From Notamacropus eugenii (Eukaryota; Chordata; Mammalia; Diprotodontia; Macropodidae): a stretch of DNA of 64,000 nucleotides. The DNA lies in NCBI RefSeq assembly GCF_028372415.1, contig NC_092879.1, forward strand, positions 70,228,412-70,292,411. Direction: 5' to 3'. Position 1 is the first letter of the stretch. The number at the start of each line of letters is the position of its first letter. The position numbers and the translations under genes were made by a program. Under the pieces are notes generated by a model. That model was not told the origin of the DNA. It saw nothing but the letters and a program-made list of their open reading frames with translations, and made no database searches. Of this stretch, positions 32,580 through 43,922 are shown piece after piece.

Positions 32580-33445
32580 AGCCTCTGATCTGACCTGCAG
32601 CTGAACTCTTCACCAATTGCAGTGTGAGCTCCTTGAGAGCACGAATTGTCTGGCTTCTCTATTTCTGACTTCTATACTCAGCACAGTACCTGGTACACAG
32701 TAGGTGCTTAATGACTATGTTTTAAGCTTTCATTTATTCAATCCCCTTCTAATTATCCTCCCTGCTTCAAGTTTTTCCCCTTTCCAATCTAACCCTCTAT
32801 AGCTGCCAAAATTATTTTTCTAAAACACAGGTCTGATGGCCCTCTGATACTCAATAAATTAGAGTAGCTCTATTAGTTTTAGGATCAAATACAAACTCTG
32901 TCATGTTGTGAAACAAAACACAAGACAAAAAACAAAAAGAAAGTAAAGAAAAAAGTGTGCCTGGATCTGCATTCAGACTGCATCAATCAGTTGTTTCTCT
33001 GGAGATGGACAGCACTTTTGCTCCTAAGTCCTTCACAGTTGTCTTGGATCATACTTAAAATCCTTCACAGTCTGGTCCCAACACACCTTCCTGGCCCTGT
33101 TAAACATTACTCCCTCTAACACAAGTTCTAGTCCAGGCAAACCAGGTTTCTTAGTATTTCTCACACACAAGACTCCATTTCCCATCTCAGTGTGTTGGGT
33201 GCCAGCTGTTCCCCATTCAACCCTCACATCTTTCTCTTAGAAACCAGTTTCTTTGAAGACTTTGCTTCCATGAAGCTTTCCCAGTTCTTCTCAGTTGCTA
33301 GGGCCTTCCCTCTCAAATTACTTTGTATTTACTTTACATACGTGTCATCTCCTGCCTCAACAGAACATAAGCTCTCTGACAGCAGAAACCGTTTCACTTT
33401 GGTCTCTGTATCCCCAACGCCAGGCATCGGCTTGCCTGGTAACAA
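32580..33445 (+). mobile_element. L2 LINE copies interrupted by an L1 piece
   Basis: One L2 tail ends near 32.73 kb (GTGAGCTCCTTGAGAGCACG, CAGTAGGTGCTTAATGAC). A second runs 32.74-33.44 kb (GGATCAAATACAAACTCTG, CAGTCTGGTCCCAACACACC, ACATAAGCTCTCTGACAGC) and is split by 32900-33055. Confidence 0.75.
32900..33055 (-). mobile_element. L1 3'UTR fragment inserted in L2
   Basis: ATCTGCATTCAGACTGCATC and the following GGAGATGGACAGC correspond in reverse to the L1 3'UTR seen at 41.1-41.2 kb. Nearest L2 sequence resumes on each side. Confidence 0.6.
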
Positions 33446-34694
33446 CTACACTTAAAACTAAATAATAATAACATTACGGGAGAGCAAAAGAAGAGTCTAT
33501 CTCTACCCTCTCGTGCCATTTCTGCTAAGCTCCACCTTCCATGGCACAGTGCTGTGTATGACTGATTAGCAAAGATTCTTCTGCACAAGGGCCCTATGGA
33601 AACAAGTCCTAGACTTCTCAGTTCTGGCCTTCAACAATGTAACATGTACATTCAGTAAGAAAAACAATACCAGACTGCCACTTATGAACTCTCAGTTGTG
33701 TTTGCCAAAGTACAAGCATACACACCTGGCACACACCTTCACGCTCTCAGTGACCAGATGTGTAAGCCCAAGTCCAAAAGGACACGGCTAATTTAGTGTG
33801 CTCTTCTAGCATCCTGGAGATTAACCTAGAAGCTGGAGAAATTCAGCTCCAGGTCAGGATTAAGAGCAGGATTGGGGGGTGGGGGGGTGGGGGCAGCTGA
33901 GGAAGGAGGGCAGGAATGATAGTCCCTCACAACTGAGGTAATTTTTCATTTAGAAAACCACATTCTCAAGGACAGACAAAGCTCTCTTGAAGCAAATCCT
34001 CCATGTATACATAAGGTTAAACTAGGGTGCTCTAGCCCCCTCCAAAGACTGAGAGTGCCATCTTCCCCACCCACACTGAAAATATAAGACCATAAAGTAA
34101 GCTCAACCTCTAAATGTAAAAGCTAAAATTTTGAGCTTTTTTTAAGGAAGAAAATAAAGAATTGCATGGCTTACTTCTCCAAACATTATATGCCACTCCC
34201 TTCCCTAAAAAGCAACTGCAAATCTTTGAAGAGAAGCTGGCTGCATGAGCCGCTGGGAAAGCTCTCCATGTATGTCTGAGCCCTCTGACCTTAGCAGCAT
34301 AGTGGCCCCAAAGATGGGTCTTTCCTAAGGCAGCATTCATGGCATCAGAAGCCCTTGGGGGGTGGGGGTAGGAGGTATGTCTGTCTTTCCAGTAGCACCT
34401 TCCAAACCAGCTAGTTCCAGGCTTTTCCCCAAGTTCCTAACAGCACCAGCAAAGGATATTTTTTTTTCTCTTCCAAAGCTCAGGGCTTAATGAACCAGCA
34501 CTTCTCTTAGCATAGACTGGTATTGTATTCCACTACTCTACTCCAAACAAGGAAGGCAGGGTCTGTGGCAGAGCCACATGCCCAGTTCAGGCCTTTCTCC
34601 TCTGTCCCAATGCCCGGTTTCCCCAGTTTGCTGTACTGGGAAAGGCCACTGCCTCCCACCAATCACTGTGGCCCAAAAGGCCTTTTTTGGTACA

Positions 34695-34990
34695 CAGAAC
34701 CATCGACTTTCAGAGCTGGAAGGGACCTCCAGAGGTCATCACATCAAGTCCCCTTCTCTTTAAGAAAGCCTACATTTCACCTCATCTAAGATGATATTTA
34801 TCCTACTGTAAATGGCTCCATCTACAACCTTTTCAGTGTTTATGTTACTTAGCCAGAAGTTCTTCCTTGGGTCTAAACCAGCTTTTAATTTCTTAGTGGT
34901 CTGGTCCCATTCCCTCTATTCTCCCTGGAAAACAACCAACTGCTATCTTTCACAGCATTTCATACTCATTGTTGTCAAGAAGAGAGAAGG
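34695..34990 (+). mobile_element. L3/MIR3-type fragment
   Basis: TTTCAGAGCTGGAAGGGACC, TCCAGAGGTCATCACATC and AGAAGTTCTTCCTTGGGTC follow the L3-related order. Confidence 0.6.
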
Positions 34991-35039
34991 GTACAGACTG
35001 AACTCCAGTAGAAAGAGAGGATCATCTCTAATCACTTAC

Positions 35040-35159
35040 GTTGAATGTTAAAGCAAAATTTCTTTTGTTGATAAGAAATATAACTGGAGACTGCTCCAAT
35101 GAGTGCCATCGCAAGGGCACTGGCTATGCCAGCAATTGTCCCAGTTTCTGTTATTGTTC
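35040..35159 (-). CDS. CD99L2: CD99L2 coding exon, transmembrane segment
   Basis: A 120-bp exon encoding (G)TITETGTIAGIASALAM, continuing through ALIGAVSSYISYQQKKFCF to NIQ(Q). The middle is near-identical to the conserved CD99/CD99L2 membrane segment, which has small and hydrophobic residues in a G-rich helix and then the basic stop-transfer residues KK. The acceptor is TTTGGCAG and the donor is C before GTAAGTG. Phase 1 on both sides. The extracellular stub before the helix reads TITETG where human CD99L2 has MVAEPG. This is the clearest anchor for the gene assignment. Confidence 0.97.
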
Positions 35160-35299
35160 CTGCCAAAGGAAAAATGGAGAGAGGCACCGACTGGTAAAGT
35201 GAGGCACAAAAAAACACAGAAACCCACCACACCGAGGTCTGGCTTTCTTTCACTACAGAAACCAAATCAGACCACATTGCTCAGTGAACAGTGACAGAG

Positions 35300-35515
35300 A
35301 CAGACTTAAGGTGAACAGACTCAGACTTGGAAGGGAACTCAGACGACATCTAGTCAAAGAATCCCCATTTGTACCCATCGAATTGCTGAGTGAAGACCTC
35401 CAGGGAGAAGAGATTCACCACCTCCCACAGCAACCTATTCCAGTTTGGGAAAAGTCTGATGGTCAGGAAGTATTTTCTGCCAAACCTCAATCTGACCAAG
35501 CAAACTTAAGGCTAA
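35300..35515 (+). mobile_element. L3/MIR3-type fragment
   Basis: ACTTGGAAGGGAACTCAGAC, CAACCTATTCCAGTTTGGG and TCAGGAAGTATTTTCTGCC. Confidence 0.6.
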
Positions 35516-35520
35516 TTCCT

Positions 35521-36080
35521 ACAGTCATCCTTCAATATTCCAGGGTTCCACATTCACAGTCTGGGTTATTCACAGGTTGGCCATCGATAATTAAATGGAA
35601 ATTTTTGGAGATTTACTGCATGCTACAGAAAATAGCAGACAATGCATGTATGTAAAGAAAACTTGAAAAAAATTTAGTAAATTATAAATGCATAAATACT
35701 ATATACTATTAATCTATTTTATCATTTACTACCATAAGTATACATACATAACTTTATTATATGAACAGTTAAATTTTGTAAAAATTTCAGTGCACTAAAG
35801 AGCAGTGGGCTACACACTCTTGAGGAATGCCTCTTCTTTGTCTACCATCCAGACTCAGTCACATGATTTCCTCCCACAGTGATCTCTGTTATCTTGTGCT
35901 TTTCACAGAAGGAAATGCATGAAGTGGTTGCTGCAGCTACTGACCAACCACATATTGTTTTACTTGTCTTGTGCATCAAATAAATATGATCAGCATTATT
36001 AAAAGTAAAGGTTGGAGGTGGGGCCTAGGGCCATTTGCAGCTTTTCACATTCACCAGGGTCCTGCATCCCTAACCCTGCC
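35521..36080. mobile_element. probable Tigger-type DNA transposon remnant
   Basis: The left end, CAGTCATCCTTCAATATTCC, resembles Tigger-family ends. A weakly complementary block (CCCTGCCATGAATGTCAAGG) lies at the right. AT-rich interior, no frame. Tentative. Confidence 0.35.
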
Positions 36081-36247
36081 ATGAATGTCAAGGAAGAACT
36101 TTATACTTGATACAGCTGGGCTTCACATTAAATTCATCTAAATTATGTATCTACATTTTAAAAATATATCACTTTGGATTTTCCAAGAACTTTTTACTTT
36201 TTCCAGTGTGTTATCATTTCAACAAACCTGTTGAACTTAGACATTTA

Positions 36248-36535
36248 CTAGTTGTGTCACTTAACTTCTCTGGGCCTTATTTCCTCCTCTGTTACTTCTT
36301 AAAGTTGCTGTGACACTCAAATGAGATAACATACATGCAAACTGTTTTTCAAACTTTAAAAAAAAACCTATTCAAAACTTTTCAAGCCGATCAGTTGTTA
36401 TTATTATCACTACTGCTGTACAGAGGAAGAAAAAGGATCCAAGACTGAGCAGATAAATTAAGGTCACATGGCTAGTGGCAAATCCAGGTCTTCTGACGGC
36501 AGCAGGCCTAGTGTGCTTTCCAGTGGGCCAAGAAG
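36248..36535. mobile_element. two SINE fragments head to head
   Basis: 36248-36360 reads forward (TCACTTAACTTCTCTGGGCC, TGACACTCAAATGAGATAAC). 36395-36535 reads in reverse (TTAAGGTCACATGGCTAGTG, AATCCAGGTCTTCTGAC). Confidence 0.6.
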
Positions 36536-36704
36536 TCAATAGTCCTGACCCTTAAGGGTCATCATGGAATTCTTTAATCCTGCTCAGCACATATTTGAAA
36601 CCACACATCCACAGCTTGGAGGACTAGGGATGCATCAGGACCCAGCTAAGTAACAATGACTCGACATGCACTATCTAACAGAGTAACATCTAGATCAGAA
36701 ATTC

Positions 36705-36870
36705 TTCACATTTTTTGAGTGTCATGGGCCCCTTTTTAGAAATATGTTTTTAAATGCATAAGATAAAACATGTAGGTTTACAAATGAGACCAATTATGTT
36801 GAAATATACATCAAAATATTTTAAAAAACAAACAAGTTAATAGACTGCTGGTTAAGAACATGTGATCTAG
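36705..36870 (+). mobile_element. hAT-like repeat, same family as 27640-27765
   Basis: Starts TTCTTCACATTTTTTGAGTG and ATGGGCCCCTTTTTAG, passes GTTTTTAAATGCATAAGATA, and ends GGTTAAGAACATGTGATCT, the reverse of its start. A terminal-inverted-repeat element is inferred. Confidence 0.55.
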
Positions 36871-36886
36871 ACATATAGTAACTTAC

Positions 36887-36925
36887 CAGTCCCAGGATCA
36901 TCATTGCTATCATACCTGCCATCAC
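36887..36925 (-). CDS. CD99L2: CD99L2 microexon, acidic extracellular segment
   Basis: A 39-bp exon encoding (G)DGRYDSNDDPGT(G). It corresponds to human CD99L2 GDGRYGSNDDPGSG. The acceptor is CCTAG and the donor is ACTG before GTAAGT. Phase 1 on both sides, so symmetric. It is part of the Asp/Gly-rich extracellular stalk just outside the membrane. It is too short to be found by open-frame length; the call rests on alignment and splice sites. Confidence 0.93.
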
Positions 36926-37144
36926 CTAGGAAAGGTATAGTAATAGTAATAGTTAGCATTTGCCTGTACTCCCAAAACTCAGTTCCTACCCCCAAGTCAT
37001 AACACCCATCAATATCTTCCCTCCTCCCTCCTAGTATTCATGCATTTATAACTTACTAAATAGTATATGGGTTGATGGAAAACTCTGACATAGTCCTTTC
37101 CCTAAGCCAGCAGAACCTAACAAACTGTGACCCAATCAAATGGG

Positions 37145-37315
37145 ATCAGAGATTTTGAGTTGAAAGAGATCTCCAAAATCATCTAATTGAACCCACACAT
37201 TAATTTATAGAGAAGGACAATGACGTTTACAGCCTTGCTCATGATCAGAAAGCTAGTAGGTGGAAAAGGTGGGAATAAACCCAGGGCTTCCTCACCTCAA
37301 GCCCTGCACTGTATC
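37145..37315 (+). mobile_element. MIR3-like SINE fragment
   Basis: TTTTGAGTTGAAAGAGATCT, CATCTAATTGAACCC, TGATCAGAAAGCTAGTAGG. Confidence 0.55.
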
Positions 37316-38329
37316 TACTATTGTAGTGGTACTTTCAATCAGGGATTTCTCCTCCCTGGAGCACAAAAATCTCAGTCTTCCATGTGACTGAGAACTGTGG
37401 GTTCTGACTTTCATGGTTTTAAGTTCACTGATGAAATAACATAGACAAAAGTTTACAGTTACAAAGTCAGTACAAAATGTCACTATGGCAATAAGAAGAC
37501 CAATCTCAGGTATTCCAAAAAAAGAAGACTTAACTGGCTATAACATTGGTTTCTGAGGGAAAGAAAAACATTGGACTCAGTTGTACTAAGAAGACACAAA
37601 TAAGTTAGTCAAGAGGCCACAGGATTGAAATTGATTGTCCAGTAATGCAGACAGGCTAGTGTAGTCTTATACCCTGAGAGGAGGTGTTTGTTAGGTGGCT
37701 TTCTACAGTGAAACCAAGTTATTACTTAGGAAATAAAACTTTTTCCTAGGACACATTCTCCAACCTATTAACCAGCCAAACTGTCCATAAAAAAAAGGCT
37801 AACTCTATTAATCTCATGCAAACCAAGGGCTAAAAAAGTCTGGGAAAGTGAGTAAGCTTGGGGCAGAGAGTAATAACTGGAAAACCTTGGCCATTCAAAG
37901 GAACAAGAGAGCTTCCAGAGTAACCTCATCCTTTTTTACTCTTCTGAAGCCACGGCCTCTATCTTTGATCCCCAGCCAATTCTGTGTCCCATGGGCCAAC
38001 AACTCACTACTTGCTCCAGCCCTAGAAACAGGTATCAACTGCAGCTAAGTGTGAACACCACCTCTTCGTATTCCAATAGAACTCCCTGGTCATGAGGATC
38101 CTAGTCTCTGACAGGTAAGCTTCCACCCTATCTTCCCTGGAACCAGGCCACTGTACCATTTCCCAGTCATCTCCAAACCAGCCACCTGAACACTGGCCCT
38201 CCACTTCCTCTCCCTTAAATTTAGACTTGCATCTCTGGGACCCTGGGCTCTGAGTTTTTGCCTTATCTTATCCAGGATCAGGTCACTCAGGCCACTTTTT
38301 GGCCACCTCTAAACCATATGGCCTGTATT

Positions 38330-38475
38330 TGGCTTACACCTTCCCAGTTCCTTCATACCCATTTTGGCTCGGCTATGAACATCTTAAGGGTGGGAAATGT
38401 CATTTGCTTCTTTTTGTATTCACAGCGTTTGGCATAGCACCTGCTTAATAAATGCCATTTTCATTCATTCATTCA
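38330..38475 (+). mobile_element. L2 LINE tail
   Basis: GAACATCTTAAGGGTGGGAA, GGCATAGCACCTGCTTAATA and AATGCCATTTTCATTCATTC. Confidence 0.7.
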
Positions 38476-38732
38476 AATGATGTAGATGAGTTTTCCTTTA
38501 AGAAAAAAAAAACTACTTTTATCAAGGCAAGCTTTTGAACTGGCTCAAAGTAGCCTCCAGTCCTTCAGTGAGGAACTGTTCAAATTACAATCTCAGAAGT
38601 TCAGAGGCAGGAAGACATTACACAGCATCCCCAAGCAGCCACACCACAACTACTCAAGAGCCTGTTATACAGAGTGGTTAAGTATATTCACAGAACCCTC
38701 TTTCCATCCCATGAGATCCTCCAAGTCCTCCA

Positions 38733-38890
38733 GTCATAGAATTTCAGTGCTAAAAGGAGCATTAGAGATCACTGAGTCAAACTCCCTCATTTTACTGAGG
38801 GGGATACTGAGGCCCAGATGAAGAAGGGACATGCCTCAAAGGCACAAAGCAAGATAGTGGCAGAATCAGAAATTGAATTCAAGTTCTAAC
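38733..38890 (+). mobile_element. MIR3/THER-type SINE
   Basis: CATAGAATTTCAGTGCTAAA, TTTTACTGAGGGGGATACTG, AGGCCCAGATGAAGAAGG and AAGCAAGATAGTGGCAGAAT. Confidence 0.75.
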
Positions 38891-39111
38891 ATTGAAGTTG
38901 AGGATCTTTCCCGTTTTTCCAGGTGTGAGCCCTGGGACTCTAAAGTTTCTTTAGACAAAAGATTGTCTGTTTTTTTCATTTATCTTTTTCTCTCTTGATA
39001 ATGGTGAGTATTTTTGGGGGGTAGATGACAGAGTAGGTTGGGGATTCATCCACTGCCTCTTCTCAGTTCTTCCTGCTATTACCCTAGTTCAGCAAAACTT
39101 TCACCTCCTTT

Positions 39112-39920
39112 TTATTTTTTTTTTTTGAAGCACAAAGACTTTTTAATTTTTTTTCAATTCCAAATTCACTCCCTCCTCCTTACCCTCTCACCCACCCAAT
39201 GAGAAGGCAAGAAAAACAAAAGCCTATTACAAATATGTATAATCATAAAAAACAAATTTCTACATGAGCTGTGCTCTCCCTCATCCTCCACCACCACCAG
39301 CCCCCTAAAAAAGCAAGAAAGAGAGCAAAAAATCCTTCAATGTGTACTTGTGAGTTCATGGGTTCTCTTCTGGATGTCCTTTGGAATTGTGGTGGGTCAT
39401 TGTGTTGACCAGAGTTTTTGAGTCTTTCACAGCTGATCACTGATACAATATTGCTGTTACTGTATCAACTATCCTCTTGGTTCTACTCATTTCATTTTGC
39501 ATCAGTTCCTACAGGTCTTTCCAGGTTTCTCTGAAACCACCCCCTGCCCCAGCCATTTTTTTATAGCACAATAATATTCCATCACAATCATATACGAAAA
39601 CTTGTTCAACCATTTCCTAATTTATCTCTCCCCTGACCCCCGCTCCAGTTTCCAGTTCTTTACCAACACACAAAAAAAGCTGCTATAAATATTTCTGTAC
39701 ATGAGTCTCTTTTTTAATCTCTTTCGTGAATAGACTTAGTAGTGGTATTCAGAGGACAAAGGACACATACATAGTTCAAGTGCATTAGTGTGCCTGTTTT
39801 TCCCATGTCCCCTCCAGAACTTATCATTCTTCTTTTCTGCCATGTTAGTCACTCTACCTCAAAGTCATTTAAATTTGCATTTCTCTAATTATGACTGTTT
39901 TAGAGCATTTTTTCCACATG
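39112..39920 (-). mobile_element. L1 3' portion (ORF2 end and 3'UTR), antisense
   Basis: T-rich start, then the reversed L1 3'UTR, then the ORF2 C-terminus: CAACTATCCTCTTGGTTCTA, TTTCATTTTGCATCAGTTCC, AGCACAATAATATTCCATCA and AAATTTGCATTTCTCTAATT. Diverged from the copy at 58.4-59.6 kb. Confidence 0.75.
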
Positions 39921-39929
39921 GCTAGTTCT

Positions 39930-40260
39930 GGTCACCTGTCTTTACTACCTACCTCTACTCTTTCCTCCATCCAATCCACCCTTCACACAACCACTAGACT
40001 AATGTTCTTTATGGATTGATCCGATAACATCCCTCTTCTGCTGAAAACCAACTCTTTGGTTATCTACTGCCAACTGAGTCAAATTCAAATTCCCCACCTC
40101 TTCAGTCCTATCCCTCATTACTCCCTGCTTCGATGGACTCTACAGTTCCAACCTAAATGGACCCAAAACATCTCCTCCACCCCCACCTCCGTGCCTTTGC
40201 TCATGCTTGTCTCTTTCATATCCAGCTACTAAAATCCAACAGTCTTTAAAATACAGCTCA
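39930..40260 (+). mobile_element. L2 LINE fragment
   Basis: CATCCCTCTTCTGCTGAAAA, GAGTCAAATTCAAATTCCCC and GTGCCTTTGCTCATGCTTGT. Confidence 0.7.
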
Positions 40261-40392
40261 AATGACAATAAAAATAATACCCACTTCTCTAGCACTTTAA
40301 GTTTTAGAAAGAACTTTTCCTCACAAAATCCCTGCAAGTAGGTAGCATAAGTACCAATAGTTTTATTTTAAAGATACGGAGATAAACTCACA

Positions 40393-40636
40393 GGGGCAGC
40401 TAGTGGGTAGAGCCCTGAGCCTGGAATCAGGTAGATCTGAGTTCCAATCCAGCTCCCAGCTATGTGACCCTGGGCAAATCATTTCACCTGTTTGCCTCAG
40501 TTTCCTCATCTGTAAAATGAAAATAATACCAGCACCTCCATAGTAACAGGGTTGTGATGAGGATTAAATCCAATAACATCTGTAAAGTGCTTGGCAGGCA
40601 CTATGTAAATGTTAGCTATCATATTATTATTACTAA
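40393..40636 (+). mobile_element. MAR1/MIR-type SINE, near full length
   Basis: GGGGCAGCTAGTGGGTAGAG, TGACCCTGGGCAAATCATTT, CTCAGTTTCCTCATCTGTAA and GTAAAGTGCTTGGCAGGCAC, ending in an ATT run. Confidence 0.9.
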
Positions 40637-40950
40637 GCGACTCGCCCAAGGTCACAGAACTGGTCAAGCATCAGAGCTGGATTGGGGTCCGGATCTTCTG
40701 ACACCTTAGTTGAGTGCCCTCACACGGTACTTCATGTCCCAATGAAATTGTCTCTATGCCCAAACCCAGGACCTCAGCGATCACTTGGCTTATCACTCTC
40801 CTGTGCATTTTATCATTTTACTTTTTATCACAGGTATTGATGTGTCCTTCTTAACTCCCTATTAAATTGAAAATAGCATTCAGGCAGCAATGAGGGCACA
40901 TTTTATCTCTGTGTCACAGAGTAGGCATTTTACCTTCAACAAACCATCAT

Positions 40951-41400
40951 CTGAGCAGGCGAACTTCAGGAATACCTGGAAAGACTTACGTAAACTGATG
41001 CTGAGTGAAATGAGCAGAACCAGGAGAACACTGAACACAGTAACAGCTGCATCGTGTGGTGACCATCTTTGTTAGACTTAGCTCTTCTCTAAGACAACTC
41101 CAAAAGAGTCATGATGGAAAATGCCATCCACATCCACAGAAATAACTATGGAGTCTGAATGCAGATCAAGCAGACTATTTTCTTTTTTTTGTTTCTTCTT
41201 TCTTGTGGTTTTTCCCTTTGGTTCTAATTCTTCTTTACAACAAGACTAATGTGGAAATATGTTTAATATAATTGTACATTTATAACCTCTGTCAGATTGC
41301 ACACCATCTTGGGGAGAGGGGAACAGAGGGAGGGGGGGAAATTTAGAACTCAAAATCTTATAGAAGTGAATGTTGAAAACTAAAAACAACTAAAATAAAA
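40951..41400 (+). mobile_element. L1 3' end with target-site duplication
   Basis: Starts in the L1 ORF2 C-terminus (GATGCTGAGTGAAATGAGC) and runs through the marsupial L1 3'UTR (GGAGTCTGAATGCAGATCAA, TGGAAATATGTTTAATATAA) to GAATGTTGAAAACTAAAAAC and an A-rich tail. AAACCATCAT occurs at 40941-40950 and 41401-41410. Inserted in an L2 tail. Confidence 0.9.
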
Positions 41401-41576
41401 AAACCATCATTAAGCACTCATGCAGAACATAGCATATAGCCCCACATTTAATTTTATAGGTCCAATTTCATTTCCTTTCTTCTACCTATGTACAAGTCAG
41501 AAGTAGAGGCATCTTTTGAAACCTCTTATCAAACCAATGAGGTAGAGACCAATGGCTCTATGTTGCTGAACCTATG

Positions 41577-41765
41577 CTTTGTCATTCAGTCATTTTCAGT
41601 CATGTCTGACTCTCTGTGCCCCATTTGGGGTTTTCTTGTCAGTGACACTGGAGTGCTTTGCTATGTCCTTCTCCAGCTCATTTTACAGATGAGGAAACTG
41701 AGGCAAACAGAGTTAAGTGACTCCAGGCCTGGCACTTCATCCACTGAGGCACCATCTACATCCTC
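41577..41765 (-). mobile_element. MAR1 SINE, antisense
   Basis: CATTCAGTCATTTTCAGTCA, CCCATTTGGGGTTTTCTTG, TTTTACAGATGAGGAAACTG and AGGCACCATCTACATCC. Confidence 0.85.
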
Positions 41766-41954
41766 TAACCTTATGCTAGCCTTGAAATATTCATACAAGC
41801 AAAAAGCAAGAAAGAAAAGATTTCTTTAAAAAAAAAAAATTGTTCTCACTTTGATAAGAGTTCACTCTCAGAGCAGGAGGATAACTGAGAGATTAACTAT
41901 GCTAATGGAAAATGTCTACATTAGTTGTTTTTTTGTTTTGTTTTGTTTTCCTGT

Positions 41955-42085
41955 CAAGACAACTGGGGCTAAGCAACTAGCCCAGGGCTACTAATTGTCA
42001 AGTGTCTGAGGTCACATTTGAACTCAGGTCTTCCTAACTCCAAGGCCAGTGCTCTATCCACTGCACCACCTAGCTGGCCCTTACA
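41955..42085 (-). mobile_element. SINE fragment, antisense
   Basis: GTCTGAGGTCACATTTGAAC, CAGGTCTTCCTAACTCC and GCACCACCTAGCTGGCCC. Confidence 0.8.
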
Positions 42086-42524
42086 TTAGTCTTAACGTTA
42101 GTTAGAAACCTACATTGTAAGCTCCATTGTCAGCCTGAACCAGTTTGGCCCCTGTTACTCAGCCCTTCTGATGATCATTTAATCCAACGGCTTCAGCATA
42201 GCCAGGAGCAGGAATTAGAAATATGCACCACTACACCTAGCAGTGACTGATCCAAATCTACTTAGAAGTGACTTAAAAAATAAAGAAGTGAAAATCATAA
42301 ACTTGTTTCAAAGGAGGAAACTGGACTAGATAACCTCAAAATTCCTTTTAGACCTAAAAAGTCTATAAGAAACGTCTGTACAATTTCTGCAACTCCATTT
42401 CCCACTCCCATTATCTGAACAGAAGAAGCATGAGACTGAGGGTTAACCATCTTGAGCTACTAAAAGTCTGATCCCTACAGGTCAATGAGCTTCAAATGAG
42501 GACAGATTCATCAGTATAAATCAT

Positions 42525-42745
42525 AGAATTTCAGAGTTAGAAAAAAGGACAACTTCTTCAAACCCACACGTAACTTAACAAAAACTCCTTCTACAATATC
42601 CCTGAAGTGTGATAATTTAACCTTTCCTTAACAACCTTCAGTGTGGGAGAAACTAGCACCTCCCAAGGCCAAGACAACCCACTCCAGCTTGGGATAGCAC
42701 TCTTAGTAAACTTTTCCTTGTATCAAAAAAGTATCTAACTCCAGA
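42525..42745 (+). mobile_element. L3/MIR3-type fragment
   Basis: CATAGAATTTCAGAGTTAGA, AACAACCTTCAGTGTGGGAG and CCACTCCAGCTTGGGATAGC, similar to 35.3-35.5 kb. Confidence 0.6.
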
Positions 42746-42779
42746 GAGAGAACTACTGAACTCCTGAGTATACAAGGAA

Positions 42780-42970
42780 ATTGTCTCATTTTCTTTATTA
42801 TTCTGGCCCTTTTGGCAACATGGCTAATCCAGAAATACGTTGTTATGATTTCACATGCATAACTGTCATACTGCTTTGCCTTCTCAGTGGGTGGGGAGAG
42901 GGGCTGGGGAAGGAAGAGAATTTGGAACTCAAAAATTTTAAAAGAATGCTAAATACAAATAAATAATGAA
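42780..42970 (+). mobile_element. L1 3' end fragment
   Basis: GAGAATTTGGAACTCAAAAA and GAATGCTAAATACAAATAAA are the L1 tail; the upstream part is diverged. Confidence 0.6.
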
Positions 42971-43144
42971 TTGAAACCGTAGGTGTTAAATGTTCAACAA
43001 AATAAATCAAAATACAACAACTTGACAACTATCACACAAGTAGTCACTGGCCCAGGCAGAGGTTGAGGCCAGGCTCCTGACTCCTAATCTCCACTACATC
43101 ACATACCAGAGACACGAAGAATCCTGTCCCAGAACAACAATAAC

Positions 43145-43390
43145 ATGTAATAGTTGATATTTCTAAGGCATTTTAAAGATTGAAATGTGCTTTGCCTAAT
43201 TTATCTTATATAAATCTCATAACCAGGCTGTGAGAAAGGTACTAGGTACTGTAAGTATCTTATGAATGAGGAAGCCAAGACTTAAAGAGGTGGAATTTCT
43301 CACCCAGGATCACAAAGCTTCAGCTGCATTCAAACCTAGGGCTTGCTAGCTCCGAATCTGGCATTCCATGCCATCTCTCTGCTTCTCAAG
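43145..43390 (-). mobile_element. MIR-type SINE, antisense
   Basis: AAATGTGCTTTGCCTAATTT, CTCATAACCAGGCTGTGAG and CTCACCCAGGATCACAAAGC. Confidence 0.7.
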
Positions 43391-43671
43391 CAGCAGAACA
43401 GTCCAATCTCCACTGTCCCTTACTATGTTGCTGTGGAGCCTAAACTGAACAGGGGCAGCCATAAGCTAGGCTGAAGAACACATGAAAATGACGTGAACAG
43501 AGATGCAAATGCTCTCTGACTCCTCAAAGACTTTCTCCTACTCAAGTGGTCTTGTGTGACCACAATGGACCCTTAGCAGTAGCGACTGGATGCTGCAAGG
43601 ATCATGCCAAAAAGGTCTCAAAAAAGGAGCATGTGAAAGGAATGCTTTTTGGCACATAGGAAAGGGAATAA

Positions 43672-43922
43672 GGAGGTATTAAGTGCCTACTAAATACCAG
43701 GCACTGTGCTAAGCATTTTATAAATACTGCCTCAGGTAATCCTCTCAATAACCCTGGAAAATGGATGCTATTATCATCCCAGCTTTACAATTGACAAAAT
43801 TGAGGCAAACAGGGTTAACTGACTTGCCCAGGGTCACACAACTGTGAGAAGCTAGATTTAAACTCAGGTATCCCTGACTCCAGACCTAGCACTCTAAGCA
43901 CTGCACCACCTAGCTGCCTCTA
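43672..43922 (-). mobile_element. MAR1/MIR-type SINE, antisense, near full length
   Basis: AAGTGCCTACTAAATACCAG, TTGAGGCAAACAGGGTTAAC, GACTTGCCCAGGGTCACAC and GCACCACCTAGCTGCCTC. Confidence 0.88.

Larger units (their letters stand above)
24509..35039 (-). other. CD99L2: CD99L2 intron (10.5 kb)
   Basis: Contains L1 and L2 fragments, several SINEs, a purine/pyrimidine inverted repeat, a trinucleotide repeat and a CG-richer unique patch at 31.15-31.35 kb. The 24.5-26.3 kb part and the 33.45-34.65 kb part show no recognisable feature. The long minus-strand frame at about 25.7-26.2 kb has no recognisable similarity and no exon signals. Confidence 0.85.
35160..36886 (-). other. CD99L2: CD99L2 intron (1.7 kb)
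   Basis: Holds an L3/MIR3-like stretch (35.3-35.5 kb), a probable Tigger-type DNA transposon remnant (35.52-36.08 kb), SINE fragments and most of a hAT-like repeat at its upstream end. Confidence 0.85.

Noticed and set aside
35032..35277. CD99L2 frame read as one 81-codon protein
   Set aside because: Only 35040-35159 is exon. The upstream part is intron read through before the TTTGGCAG acceptor, and the last codons run into the donor.
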